DNA from: Alphaproteobacteria bacterium UBA2954 | GTDB taxonomy: Bacteria; Pseudomonadota; Alphaproteobacteria; Puniceispirillales; Puniceispirillaceae | Assembly: GCA_002348585.1 (NCBI GenBank) | Contig: DEBO01000009.1 | Span: 1-7,483, forward strand | DNA: 7,483 bases | Direction of reading: 5' to 3' | In this document: in pieces, positions 1 through 5,914 of the stretch | Layout: the number at the start of each line of letters is the position of its first letter | Position numbering within the stretch: the stretch's first letter is position 1 | Made by a program: the position numbers and the translations under genes | Notes under the pieces: model-generated | The model's input: only the letters and a program-made list of their open reading frames with translations | The model's database searches: none | Told to the model about the DNA's origin: nothing

Positions 1-998
1 TTTTTTTCTTCAAAAAGAGAAAAATACTCCAACATGGAATGAACTTTGGGGTTGAGATCTTCTCTATTCTCCCATGCTGGTGGCATCATTGAAACAACGG
101 CGTCCACCAAGTCCAACCCTTCGTCAAAAACGCGGGCGTTCAGTGTTTGATCAAAACGGCATGAATCAGATTGGCCTTTAGGCCTTATGATGGAACTATT
201 CTTAGATGAAGCAATAGCAGCTTCAGATAGTCTGTTTTTTTTATCGGTGTTTAATTCACCATTATGAGCCATAAGCCTGAAAGGCTGTGCCATTGTTGGG
301 TGTGGGTCTGTGTTTGTGGAAAATCGTGTATGAAAGTAGAGTGTGTGTATTTTTTGGTCTCTGCTCTGCAAGTCACTGAAATATGGAATAATTTCCCACG
401 AATTTAAACGTCCTTTTAAAACCTGTAGACGCGATGAAATAGATAACGGATATAGGCCCTTCAAAGCAGGGTCAACGTACGCAACGGCCTCTATCTCTAA
501 TAAAATCTTATGAATTCGAGTTTCTAAATTTTGTCCAAACTGAGAGTCACTTGGAGCAAAAATCCATTGTTTGATTGGAAGTTGTTTAGAGACAGACCGC
601 TCACTTATTTTAGTATTGTCAACTGGCAGATCTCTTAACAAGAGGGTGCTCATACCTGCGTTCTGAAGTTTTTCTTCTACAAGACGTATTGCATTTTGAT
701 GTTGACTACTATCTTCAGGAAGGAAAAAGTTTCCTACGCCAAATGTGCCGACTTTTAACTTTCGTCTAGTCAAAAGCGAGAAAAAGTTTTCAGAGAGGTC
801 GATAGAAATACCAGCGCCATCGCCAACACCCTCAGAAGACATTCCGCCTCTGTGAGGAACAGCGCAAAGAGCTTCTTGGCCCAAAGTAAGAAGCTCATGA
901 GACTGCTTTCCGTCTTTTCGCGTTAGGAATCCAACACCACAGGAGCTGTATTCGATATCCGCATCGTAAAGTCCGACAGACGCAATGGTATTTTTCAT
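1..998 (-). CDS. GltB-type class II glutamine amidotransferase (glutamate synthase large chain, N-terminal part), partial
   Basis: The gene starts at 998 (ATG) and runs off the left edge, giving 332 codons without a stop. Seen: a CGVGF motif with the candidate nucleophile Cys20 after a 19-residue leader, HRGG at 49-52, GDGAG at 59-63, RFSTNT at 225-230, AQPFRLMAHNGELNT at 237-251, a QSDS motif at 276-279 and MMPPAWEN at 304-311. In known glutamate synthases the leader is removed so that Cys becomes residue 1 and hydrolyses glutamine to ammonia. The order and spacing of these motifs match the N-terminal domain of GltB, a cytoplasmic enzyme of about 1,500 residues that makes glutamate from glutamine and 2-oxoglutarate. 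The remainder is outside the window, so a shorter stand-alone amidotransferase subunit cannot be excluded. The text around HRGG (AVPHRGGMSSEG) differs from the usual GltB wording (DHRGA or QHRGA), suggesting a divergent branch. An AGGA lies 10 bases before the ATG. Confidence 0.85.
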   Translation of the reverse strand, partial: MKNTIASVGLYDADIEYSSCGVGFLTRKDGKQSHELLTLGQEALCAVPHRGGMSSEGVGDGAGISIDLSENFFSLLTRRKLKVGTFGVGNFFLPEDSSQHQNAIRLVEEKLQNAGMSTLLLRDLPVDNTKISERSVSKQLPIKQWIFAPSDSQFGQNLETRIHKILLEIEAVAYVDPALKGLYPLSISSRLQVLKGRLNSWEIIPYFSDLQSRDQKIHTLYFHTRFSTNTDPHPTMAQPFRLMAHNGELNTDKKNRLSEAAIASSKNSSIIRPKGQSDSCRFDQTLNARVFDEGLDLVDAVVSMMPPAWENREDLNPKVHSMLEYFSLFEEK

Positions 999-1045
999 TC
1001 TTTCACAATCCTATTGAATAGAAACTGTCGCTTACACAAGCTGTG

Positions 1046-1064
1046 GCTCAAGTGTTGAGCTCAA
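1046..1064. repeat. Overlapping inverted repeats in the gltB-like leader
   Basis: GCTCAA (1046-1051), GTG, TTGAGC (1055-1060) form a perfect 6-bp dyad with a 3-base loop. The TTGAGC arm also forms a second perfect palindrome, TTGAGCTCAA (1055-1064). The two structures exclude each other. They lie 48 to 66 bases upstream of the gltB-like start, where an operator or a leader hairpin could sit. Function is inferred only from position. Confidence 0.35.
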
Positions 1065-1122
1065 ACCGGTCAATTAATAAATATTAGTGACCAAGAGATG
1101 CACTCTTTAAATTGTGTTTTTC

Positions 1123-1144
1123 TGACTACGAAACTTTGTAGTCA
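1123..1144. repeat. 7-bp perfect inverted repeat (possible operator)
   Basis: TGACTAC (1123-1129) and GTAGTCA (1138-1144) are perfect reverse complements separated by 8 bases. The 22-base dyad lies 125 bases upstream of the gltB-like gene and about 275 bases upstream of uppP. It has no T-run, so it is not terminator-like. A transcription factor site is possible but unproven. Confidence 0.3.
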
Positions 1145-1419
1145 TTACTCTAGTGAATGATTCAAACTAGATCTCTGCACTTTAGGTCAATACTATTTAC
1201 CCTTTTTTTTGCCAAAATGCAAGTTTTTCCTTCTTTGATACGCAAATTTATAACCAAAAAGGTCATTTTACTTTCAAAATAAATCAATATTTTCTAACTT
1301 AACTCTGTAGTTGTCGCCAGATGACCACACGATCTGCATGAATTACTTAATTTTTGGGAAATACACAATTTTTATAGCAATACTTAAATTTCTTAATCTG
1401 TTCTAAAATCAAGTCACCC

Positions 1420-2250
1420 ATGACAGCCCTGAACATTATACTCATCTCACTCATACAAGGCATCACTGAATTTTTGCCTGTATCCTCGTCTGGCCATCTG
1501 ATACTTCTCCCCGCCCTGAGCAACTTTGCTGACCACGGCCAAACAGCAGATGTCGCTGCCCATCTTGGCACATTGGCCGCTATTCTTCTTTATTTACGTC
1601 GTGATCTGGCGCTTATGGTCACCTCTGTTTTGCCACTGACCAAAATAGATGGAGCCAGTCAACATCTTGTAAAGTTGTTAATTTTAGCAAGTTTACCCGT
1701 AATTTTAGTTGGCCTTGCCTTTGAAATTTTATCGCCATCTATTCTACGGTTGGCTATTACCGTTGCGCTTGCTAATATTACTTTTGCTGGCTGGCTATAC
1801 TGGGCGGATCGGCAACCTGTCACCCATATGCTTCACAAAAATGATGGTGGCTACGATTGGCTTCAACTGACAGTCCAGCAGGCAATATTGATTGGTTTTG
1901 CCCAGGTAGCCGCGCTTATTCCAGGAGCCTCGCGAAGCGGTGTGACGATGACTATGGCCCGGCAACTAGGCCTCGACAGGCTTTCTGCTGCCCGGTTTTC
2001 ACTGCTGCTGTCTGTACCAGTGATTGGAGGGGCGGTAATTCTCAAAACAATTAACATGTTCATAGCAGAAGCGCAGCCTGATATGCCTGCCTTAGCAGCA
2101 ATTACCGGCTTGTCCTTTATCTGCGCTCTTGGGGCTATCCGCTGGATGATGGGCTGGCTGACCACGGCCAACTTTACCATTTTTGTTCTCTACAGGCTAG
2201 CCTTAGGCACATTACTGCTTAGCTTGATTATGGCGGGTATCATCAGCTAA
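1420..2250 (+). CDS. uppP: Undecaprenyl-diphosphate phosphatase (UppP/BacA)
   Basis: An integral inner-membrane enzyme that removes a phosphate from undecaprenyl diphosphate, recycling the lipid carrier for peptidoglycan and other envelope polymers; overproduction is known to give bacitracin resistance. The 276-residue product is close to the E. coli length (273). Both family signatures are intact: QGITE at 13-17 (the (E/Q)xxxE motif) running into FLPVSSSGH at 18-26, and PGASRSGVT at 168-176 with the conserved arginine at 172. Several hydrophobic segments span the rest (about 86-104, 110-128, 153-170, 193-216, 224-243, 252-275). The ATG at 1420 gives a normal N-terminus; only weak purine content (AAG at 1411) precedes it, so translation initiation looks modest. 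It converges on the NDUFA9-like gene with 4 bases between stop codons, a pairing I associate with Alphaproteobacteria. Confidence 0.95.
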   Translation: MTALNIILISLIQGITEFLPVSSSGHLILLPALSNFADHGQTADVAAHLGTLAAILLYLRRDLALMVTSVLPLTKIDGASQHLVKLLILASLPVILVGLAFEILSPSILRLAITVALANITFAGWLYWADRQPVTHMLHKNDGGYDWLQLTVQQAILIGFAQVAALIPGASRSGVTMTMARQLGLDRLSAARFSLLLSVPVIGGAVILKTINMFIAEAQPDMPALAAITGLSFICALGAIRWMMGWLTTANFTIFVLYRLALGTLLLSLIMAGIIS

Positions 2251-2254
2251 TCTG

Positions 2255-3214
2255 TTAAGGAAAATCGCCGGGAGCAAACCGGCCCCCGGGACGAAACTGC
2301 ATCAGATAATCTGGCACAACACTCTCTATAGCTGTTGGCATGATACCCAATTCGGTAAGGCCTAGTGCCGATTTCTGACAGACATTATCCACTTTGAGCA
2401 ATTTCAACTGGTCGAGCGTTAATGGCGGATTTGGCAGCAAGCTACAAAGCGCAGCTGGTAAGCGGGCAACCGAAAAGGGGACAGGCACAAGCAATCGGCG
2501 GCGGCCAACACATGTCAGTGTGAAGCGCATTAGATCAGCAAAACTATAGGTCTGCGGGCCGCCAAGCTGATAGATCTTACCTTTAGCCTCTTCCATAATC
2601 AGGGCGGCCATTACCGCATCAGCAACATCACCTACATAGACAGGTTGCATCAAACTTGTCCCGCCTCCAATAAGAGGCAAGGCAGGTGAGAACATGGCCA
2701 TTTGCCCAAACCGATTAAAGAAATTATCGCCTGGCCCAAAAATTATCGACGGCTGCATAATTACTGCATCCGGAAACTGGCGCAACAGGCCCCGCTCACC
2801 TTCAGCTTTTGTGCGCGCATATGTAGATTGCGACTTCAACTTTGCCCCTAGCGCGGACAAATGCACGACCTGACGACATCCGGCTTCTTTTGCCATTCGA
2901 CCAATCCGCGCAGGTAATTCTGCCTGAAGCGCAGGAAAAGTTTGCTGACCAGAGGGGGCCAAAATACCAACAAGATTGATTACAATTTCCGCAGGTGAAA
3001 TCACAGACAGCAAATCTGCATCAATCTGCGCATTGCCTGGAATAGCAGTCAACTGACCTATTGCTCCACCTGTCTTCAGCCGCTTTGCGCGCTCAGCATT
3101 TCTAGCCAATATTATCACACGTGCACCAGCATTGAGCAATTTTTCAGTCAGAGCACGACCAACAAAGCCTGTGCCACCAATCAAACTCACTGTTTTTCCA
3201 GACAGATCACTCAT
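2255..3214 (-). CDS. NDUFA9-like NAD(P)-binding epimerase-fold protein (atypical SDR, complex I-associated family)
   Basis: A 319-residue atypical short-chain dehydrogenase. Seen: a Rossmann dinucleotide motif GGTGFVG at 13-19 after a beta strand, an acidic or basic turn after strand 2 (LARNAER, 36-42), a VHLSALGA strand at 117-124, a YARTK (YxxxK) motif at 132-136, and QPSIIFGPGDNFFNRF at 154-169, which is characteristic of the bacterial family related to mitochondrial complex I subunit NDUFA9. In mitochondria that protein helps assemble or stabilise NADH dehydrogenase; the bacterial role is less certain. The ATG at 3214 is preceded by AGAGGAA (about 3229-3235), a rather long spacing from the start. 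Near the gene end, GCCGG and CCGGC (2267-2271, 2279-2283) can pair, followed on the minus strand by ATTTT, which might help termination inside the coding end. The tail is basic and proline/glycine rich (RPGGRFAPGDFP). Confidence 0.88.
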   Translation of the reverse strand: MSDLSGKTVSLIGGTGFVGRALTEKLLNAGARVIILARNAERAKRLKTGGAIGQLTAIPGNAQIDADLLSVISPAEIVINLVGILAPSGQQTFPALQAELPARIGRMAKEAGCRQVVHLSALGAKLKSQSTYARTKAEGERGLLRQFPDAVIMQPSIIFGPGDNFFNRFGQMAMFSPALPLIGGGTSLMQPVYVGDVADAVMAALIMEEAKGKIYQLGGPQTYSFADLMRFTLTCVGRRRLLVPVPFSVARLPAALCSLLPNPPLTLDQLKLLKVDNVCQKSALGLTELGIMPTAIESVVPDYLMQFRPGGRFAPGDFP

Positions 3215-3329
3215 TACTACACAGTTTCCTCTTAGCGTCGCTGAACAGCAATTTAAATATTAGGATCAAACATTACAGGAAAGCTCCCGAAATAACAGAA
3301 TAAATGAAATATTTTCCATTAGGAAAAGA

Positions 3330-3357
3330 TTGACACATTCAAGCGTTTGATTATTGT
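3330..3357 (+). promoter_or_regulatory. Likely sigma-70 promoter of tRNA-Leu
   Basis: TTGACA (3330-3335) is a perfect -35 box and TATTGT (3352-3357) a fair -10 box, with a 16-base spacer. Transcription would start near 3364, about 40 bases before the mature tRNA end, a normal leader length for RNase P processing. The -10 overlaps a dyad (3352-3370). Confidence 0.5.
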
Positions 3358-3370
3358 GAGCGCAACAATA
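3352..3370. repeat. Dyad at the tRNA promoter -10 region, resembling a LacI-family operator
   Basis: TATTGT (3352-3357) and ACAATA (3365-3370) are perfect reverse complements around GAGCGCA. The text ATTGTGAGCGC is shared with the ideal lac operator, but the right half is shortened by one base relative to the ideal. It could be an operator, the start of a leader hairpin, or chance. Confidence 0.25.
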
Positions 3371-3404
3371 GCACTATAGGTTACACTGCGCAGATCGCCT
3401 CTGT

Positions 3405-3492
<88 letters not shown>

Positions 3493-3678
3493 TCTTAGAT
3501 GTTCCATCTCATATAACCAATTTAACTACAGCTTTACTGCCAGTTTATGTGAAGCACTTATGCTGCCAACACGCACAAATATTTCTCAGTTTGTTTCACA
3601 GTAGATGCTCACCGTTATCAGTACAGGGAAACTAGGCATTGAGATGCTGCACAGAAATCTTCTGGTAATGGAATGACC

Positions 3679-3730
3679 TTAAGTGATGACACATCTTCCT
3701 TTATAAATACACCTTCAATGCATCACTTAA
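3679..3730. repeat. Perfect 10-bp inverted repeat with 32-base spacer
   Basis: TTAAGTGATG (3679-3688) and CATCACTTAA (3721-3730) are exact reverse complements. The left arm runs into TGATGACACATCTT (3684-3697), matching the outer arm of the palindromic repeat at 3745 (TGATTACACATCAT) in 12 of 14 positions, so this may be a further, more decayed fragment of that family. No T-run follows, so it is a poor terminator candidate. Confidence 0.45.
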
Positions 3731-3744
3731 CTCTGCACTGCGAT

Positions 3745-3790
3745 TGATTACACATCATGTGACCCACCCCATGCATGGGCCATAGGGGGT
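3745..3790 (+). repeat. Palindromic repeat, copy A
   Basis: Bases 3745-3770 match the reverse complement of 5815-5840 (copy C) in 24 of 26 positions. Bases 3745-3776 match the reverse complement of 5188-5219 (copy B) in 25 of 32. Bases 3774-3788 (CATGGGCCATAGGGG) also recur in direct orientation at 5804-5818. The copy contains a perfect 12-base palindrome, CCCATGCATGGG (3768-3779), and the dyad CACAT-C-ATGTG (3751-3761 region). This fits an outer left arm joined to an inner right arm of one larger palindrome, with part of the left inner arm deleted. It begins about 10 bases beyond the MFS stop codon, so in RNA it could act as a 3' hairpin for that transcript. Confidence 0.75.
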
Positions 3791-3799
3791 GTACAGGTA

Positions 3800-5083
3800 T
3801 TATGTTCCTCTGATTGGTTGATCGCTTATTCTTTTGAAAAATATAATTAGAAAAACTGCTAATCCGCTTAAAATGCCAGCACCGATAAAGGATGGAACAT
3901 AACTCAGCAATGTGTCACGAGCCCACCCTGCAGAGGTGGCTGCAATGGCAGAACCAAACTGGTGAGCGGCAAATATCCATCCAAACAGAATTGGTCCGTT
4001 GACTGTACCAAAATGCTTACTTGCAAGACGGACAGTAGGTGGCACGGTAGCAATAAAATCTAGACCGAAGAAAATAGCCCATAAAATTAAGGTATAAAAT
4101 TCAAATCCACTATATGGCAAATAAAGGAGCGATAAAGCCCTAAGACCATAATACCACATCAGTAAATGATAATTATTATATCTATCAGATAGCCAGCCCG
4201 AACCAATGGTACCAATAAAGTTGAAAATGCCCATAATGGCTAGATATGAAGATGCGGCGACGATGCCGACATTATTGTCTGCGCAAAAGGGAATAAAATG
4301 TTGGCCAACAATACCCGTAGACGATAAACCACAGATCATAAATGTAGAAGCTAATATCCAGAATGCAGGCTCATTCGCGGATTTAAACAAAACGTTTAGA
4401 CTGGTTAAAAATGCGTTTTTTCCATCATGCCTAGGTGGCGTAAACATTTCTTTTTCACCGAGAGGCGTGAGCCTTAAATCATATGGCCAATCTTTTGAAA
4501 ATAATAGAAACAACAGAGCTGAAAAAAAACCACCAATTATTGGAATGACGAGCGCATACCGCCAATCAACTACGGTAGTCAACCATGCCAACAAAGGAAC
4601 AAACAATAACTGACCTGCGGCAAAGGCAGAGGCAAGAATACCAACGACTAATCCGCGCCTGCGCACAAACCAGCGTGTAGCAACCGTTGCAGCTAAACCG
4701 ACGCCTATAATGCCAGCGGCGGCCCCCATTAAACAACCAACTGAAAGTAATAAATGCCATCTTTGGTCTGCTTGGGTTATCAGAAACAAGCCACAGGTAT
4801 TCATTGTTGCTGCCGTTAACACAACATTTCTAACGCCAATTTTAAGCATTAACGCACTAGCAAAGGGAGCAAAACAGGCTAATACGACATACATCAGGCC
4901 AATAGCGTTTGATACATCTGAAATTTGCCAGTCAAACTCGCGTGTTATAGGCAGTATTATTATTTGAGGCACGGTGGATACAGAAGACGAGACCATTGTA
5001 GTTATAAATACAAGAGCCGCCATAACCCAGCCATAATGGACGCCATATCGTGCAAGACACCTGTTGGTAAACTCAGCTAACAT
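3800..5083 (-). CDS. MFS transporter, monocarboxylate/oxalate-formate-like branch
   Basis: A 427-residue polytopic inner-membrane protein, a normal length for the major facilitator superfamily, with about twelve hydrophobic segments in two halves and a cytoplasmic loop at about 197-235. Seen: an N-terminal YGWVMAALVF start (17-26), RWFVRRRGLVVGI at 137-149 (typical of the MCT/OFA-like branch), and GWLSDR at 296-301, the loop motif after the eighth helix. The family moves small organic anions by proton symport or antiport; the substrate here cannot be read from sequence. The ATG at 5083 is supported by GGAG at 5089-5092, 5 bases upstream. A cupin pseudogene lies upstream on the same strand, so the two may once have worked together, for instance in uptake and use of one carboxylate; that is inference. 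Copies of the palindromic repeat lie on both sides. Confidence 0.85.
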   Translation of the reverse strand: MLAEFTNRCLARYGVHYGWVMAALVFITTMVSSSVSTVPQIIILPITREFDWQISDVSNAIGLMYVVLACFAPFASALMLKIGVRNVVLTAATMNTCGLFLITQADQRWHLLLSVGCLMGAAAGIIGVGLAATVATRWFVRRRGLVVGILASAFAAGQLLFVPLLAWLTTVVDWRYALVIPIIGGFFSALLFLLFSKDWPYDLRLTPLGEKEMFTPPRHDGKNAFLTSLNVLFKSANEPAFWILASTFMICGLSSTGIVGQHFIPFCADNNVGIVAASSYLAIMGIFNFIGTIGSGWLSDRYNNYHLLMWYYGLRALSLLYLPYSGFEFYTLILWAIFFGLDFIATVPPTVRLASKHFGTVNGPILFGWIFAAHQFGSAIAATSAGWARDTLLSYVPSFIGAGILSGLAVFLIIFFKRISDQPIRGT

Positions 5084-5109
5084 TTCGTCTCCGTGTAAAG
5101 CATTAATTT

Positions 5110-5137
5110 AGGCTATCAGTCTCCATGCACCGTGCAA
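5110..5137 (-). promoter_or_regulatory. Candidate promoter of the MFS gene with an overlapping palindrome
   Basis: On the minus strand TTGCAC (5137-5132) and TAGCCT (5115-5110) form a plausible -35/-10 pair with a 16-base spacer. The -35 box overlaps a perfect 5-bp dyad, TGCAC-C-GTGCA (5126-5136), where a repressor or activator could bind. The -10 box is weak, so this is tentative. Confidence 0.3.
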
Positions 5138-5187
5138 CAACAGTTTACCTAATTCCACAATCATATTTACATTCAATATGTGTTATT

Positions 5188-5219
5188 ATGCATGGGGCAG
5201 GTTCCATGATGTTTAGACA
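5188..5219 (-). repeat. Palindromic repeat, copy B
   Basis: Plus-strand text begins ATGCATGGGG (5188-5197), followed by CAGGTTCCATGATG, and ends at 5219. It matches the reverse complement of copy A (3745-3776) in 25 of 32 positions and copy C (5815-5840) in 19 of 26. It is the most diverged copy. It lies between the MFS gene and the cupin pseudogene and faces copy A, so the MFS gene is bracketed by inverted copies whose outer ends read TG and CA. Confidence 0.6.
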
Positions 5220-5284
5220 TATTAAATGCAGAGATGATAGATTCTGACGCGATAATTACAACAGGTACTGAAAAAGTGGCTTAT

Positions 5285-5716
5285 TCAGTGTGATTTTTGT
5301 TTCTCAAGTCCTGCTGATAACTCTGACATAGAAATTAGTTTATCCAGGTCATCTCCAGATGAATGTACTAATACTCAAATACAATCGTTTTGACTTTGAT
5401 AAAAAGGCGTATATGGCACGTTTTCCGGAATTAAGATTTGTTCACCTTGTTTCACTAGCGTTTGTTGCTCTTAATTATCCCCATGAAACAAGGTGTACTC
5501 TACCTCTAACAAATATGCTATAGTTTCGATTTCTTCGTGAATATGAGGAACTGAATGAACTCCTGGTGGCATAGGGAGAACATTCATAAACACTATTTGA
5601 GAGCCTGCGGTCTTTCTTTATACACCCGCATTGTAGGTAACGCCCTGTGCTCCCAGATATGTCTCACCAGGTTTTATCAAAATAACATTTTTTCTTTCAA
5701 TTTGATCTCCAAACAA
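5285..5716 (-). pseudogene. Cupin-domain protein, pseudogene with three in-frame stops
   Basis: Reading the minus strand in one unbroken frame from about 5716 to the stop at 5285-5287 gives a near full-length small cupin interrupted by TAA (5618-5620), TAA (5471-5473) and TGA (5375-5377), with no frameshift. Recognisable text: VILIKPGETYLGAQGVTY near the start, MPPGVHSVPHIHEEIE (the metal-binding cupin motif 1, G-x5-HxH-x3-E), and GEQILIPENVPYTPF (cupin motif 2). Motif 2 has lost its usual histidine (Tyr instead) and the following Asn (Tyr), and the Gly closing motif 1 is Val, so decay affects binding residues as well as the frame. Relatives are single-domain cupins of about 130-150 residues with poorly defined roles. 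No ATG is evident at the 5' end; 5716 (TTG) is an approximate limit. An internal ATG would give only a short fragment. Confidence 0.82.
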
Positions 5717-5803
5717 TAATTTCCAAAGCACAATTCAAACATCAGTTTTTTATGCTAGAACAGAAATCTCAAAACCTCCTAATAATATTTTTCTCAGACC
5801 GAA

Positions 5804-5840
5804 CATGGGCCATAGGGGTAGGTCACTTGATGTGTAATCA
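5804..5840 (-). repeat. Palindromic repeat, copy C
   Basis: CATGGGCCATAGGGG (5804-5818) repeats exactly at 3774-3788 in the same orientation, and 5815-5840 is the reverse complement of 3745-3770 with two mismatches. The copy therefore reads as one complete half of the proposed palindrome, from its centre (CATG) to its outer end (TGTAATCA). It lies about 88 bases upstream of the cupin remnant and 74 bases before the EamA start, so a regulatory role is possible. Confidence 0.72.
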
Positions 5841-5914
5841 CTCGCCTAGACTAAACAAAAATGATACTAGCTTGAGCAAATACAAGAAGGACACATTTAA
5901 TAGGATTTTGAAAA

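Larger units (their letters stand above)
999..1419. other. AT-rich divergent intergenic region between the gltB-like gene and uppP
   Basis: This 421-base spacer must hold the promoters of both flanking divergent genes. I found no convincing coding frame in it and no clear sigma-70 promoter for uppP (TATAGC at 1373-1378 lacks a well-spaced -35 box). It contains two dyad symmetries, listed separately (1046-1064 and 1123-1144). The stretch from about 1195 to 1300 is very AT-rich, with runs of T and A. Confidence 0.6.
3493..3799. other. Intergenic region between tRNA-Leu and the MFS gene
   Basis: No convincing gene lies in these 307 bases. Reading frames that cross it on either strand run through the tRNA and are not protein-like. 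The region holds a 10-bp inverted repeat (3679-3730) and one copy of the palindromic repeat (3745-3790). I searched by eye for a second copy of the tRNA 3' end, as expected for an integrated island, and saw none in the window. Confidence 0.6.

Noticed and set aside
1347..1571. Minus-strand open frame of 74 codons over the uppP start
   Set aside because: It is antisense to the conserved N-terminal motif of uppP and has no family resemblance.
1857..2180. Open frames on both strands inside uppP
   Set aside because: They are shadows of the conserved PGASRSGVT region in other frames.
2267..2283. GC-rich hairpin as a bidirectional terminator between uppP and the NDUFA9-like gene
   Set aside because: Only 5 paired bases, lies inside the NDUFA9-like coding end and has at best a four-base T-run on one strand.
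4206..4967. Several open frames of 64-135 codons within the MFS gene
   Set aside because: All lie inside a well-supported membrane transporter and show no protein-like character of their own.
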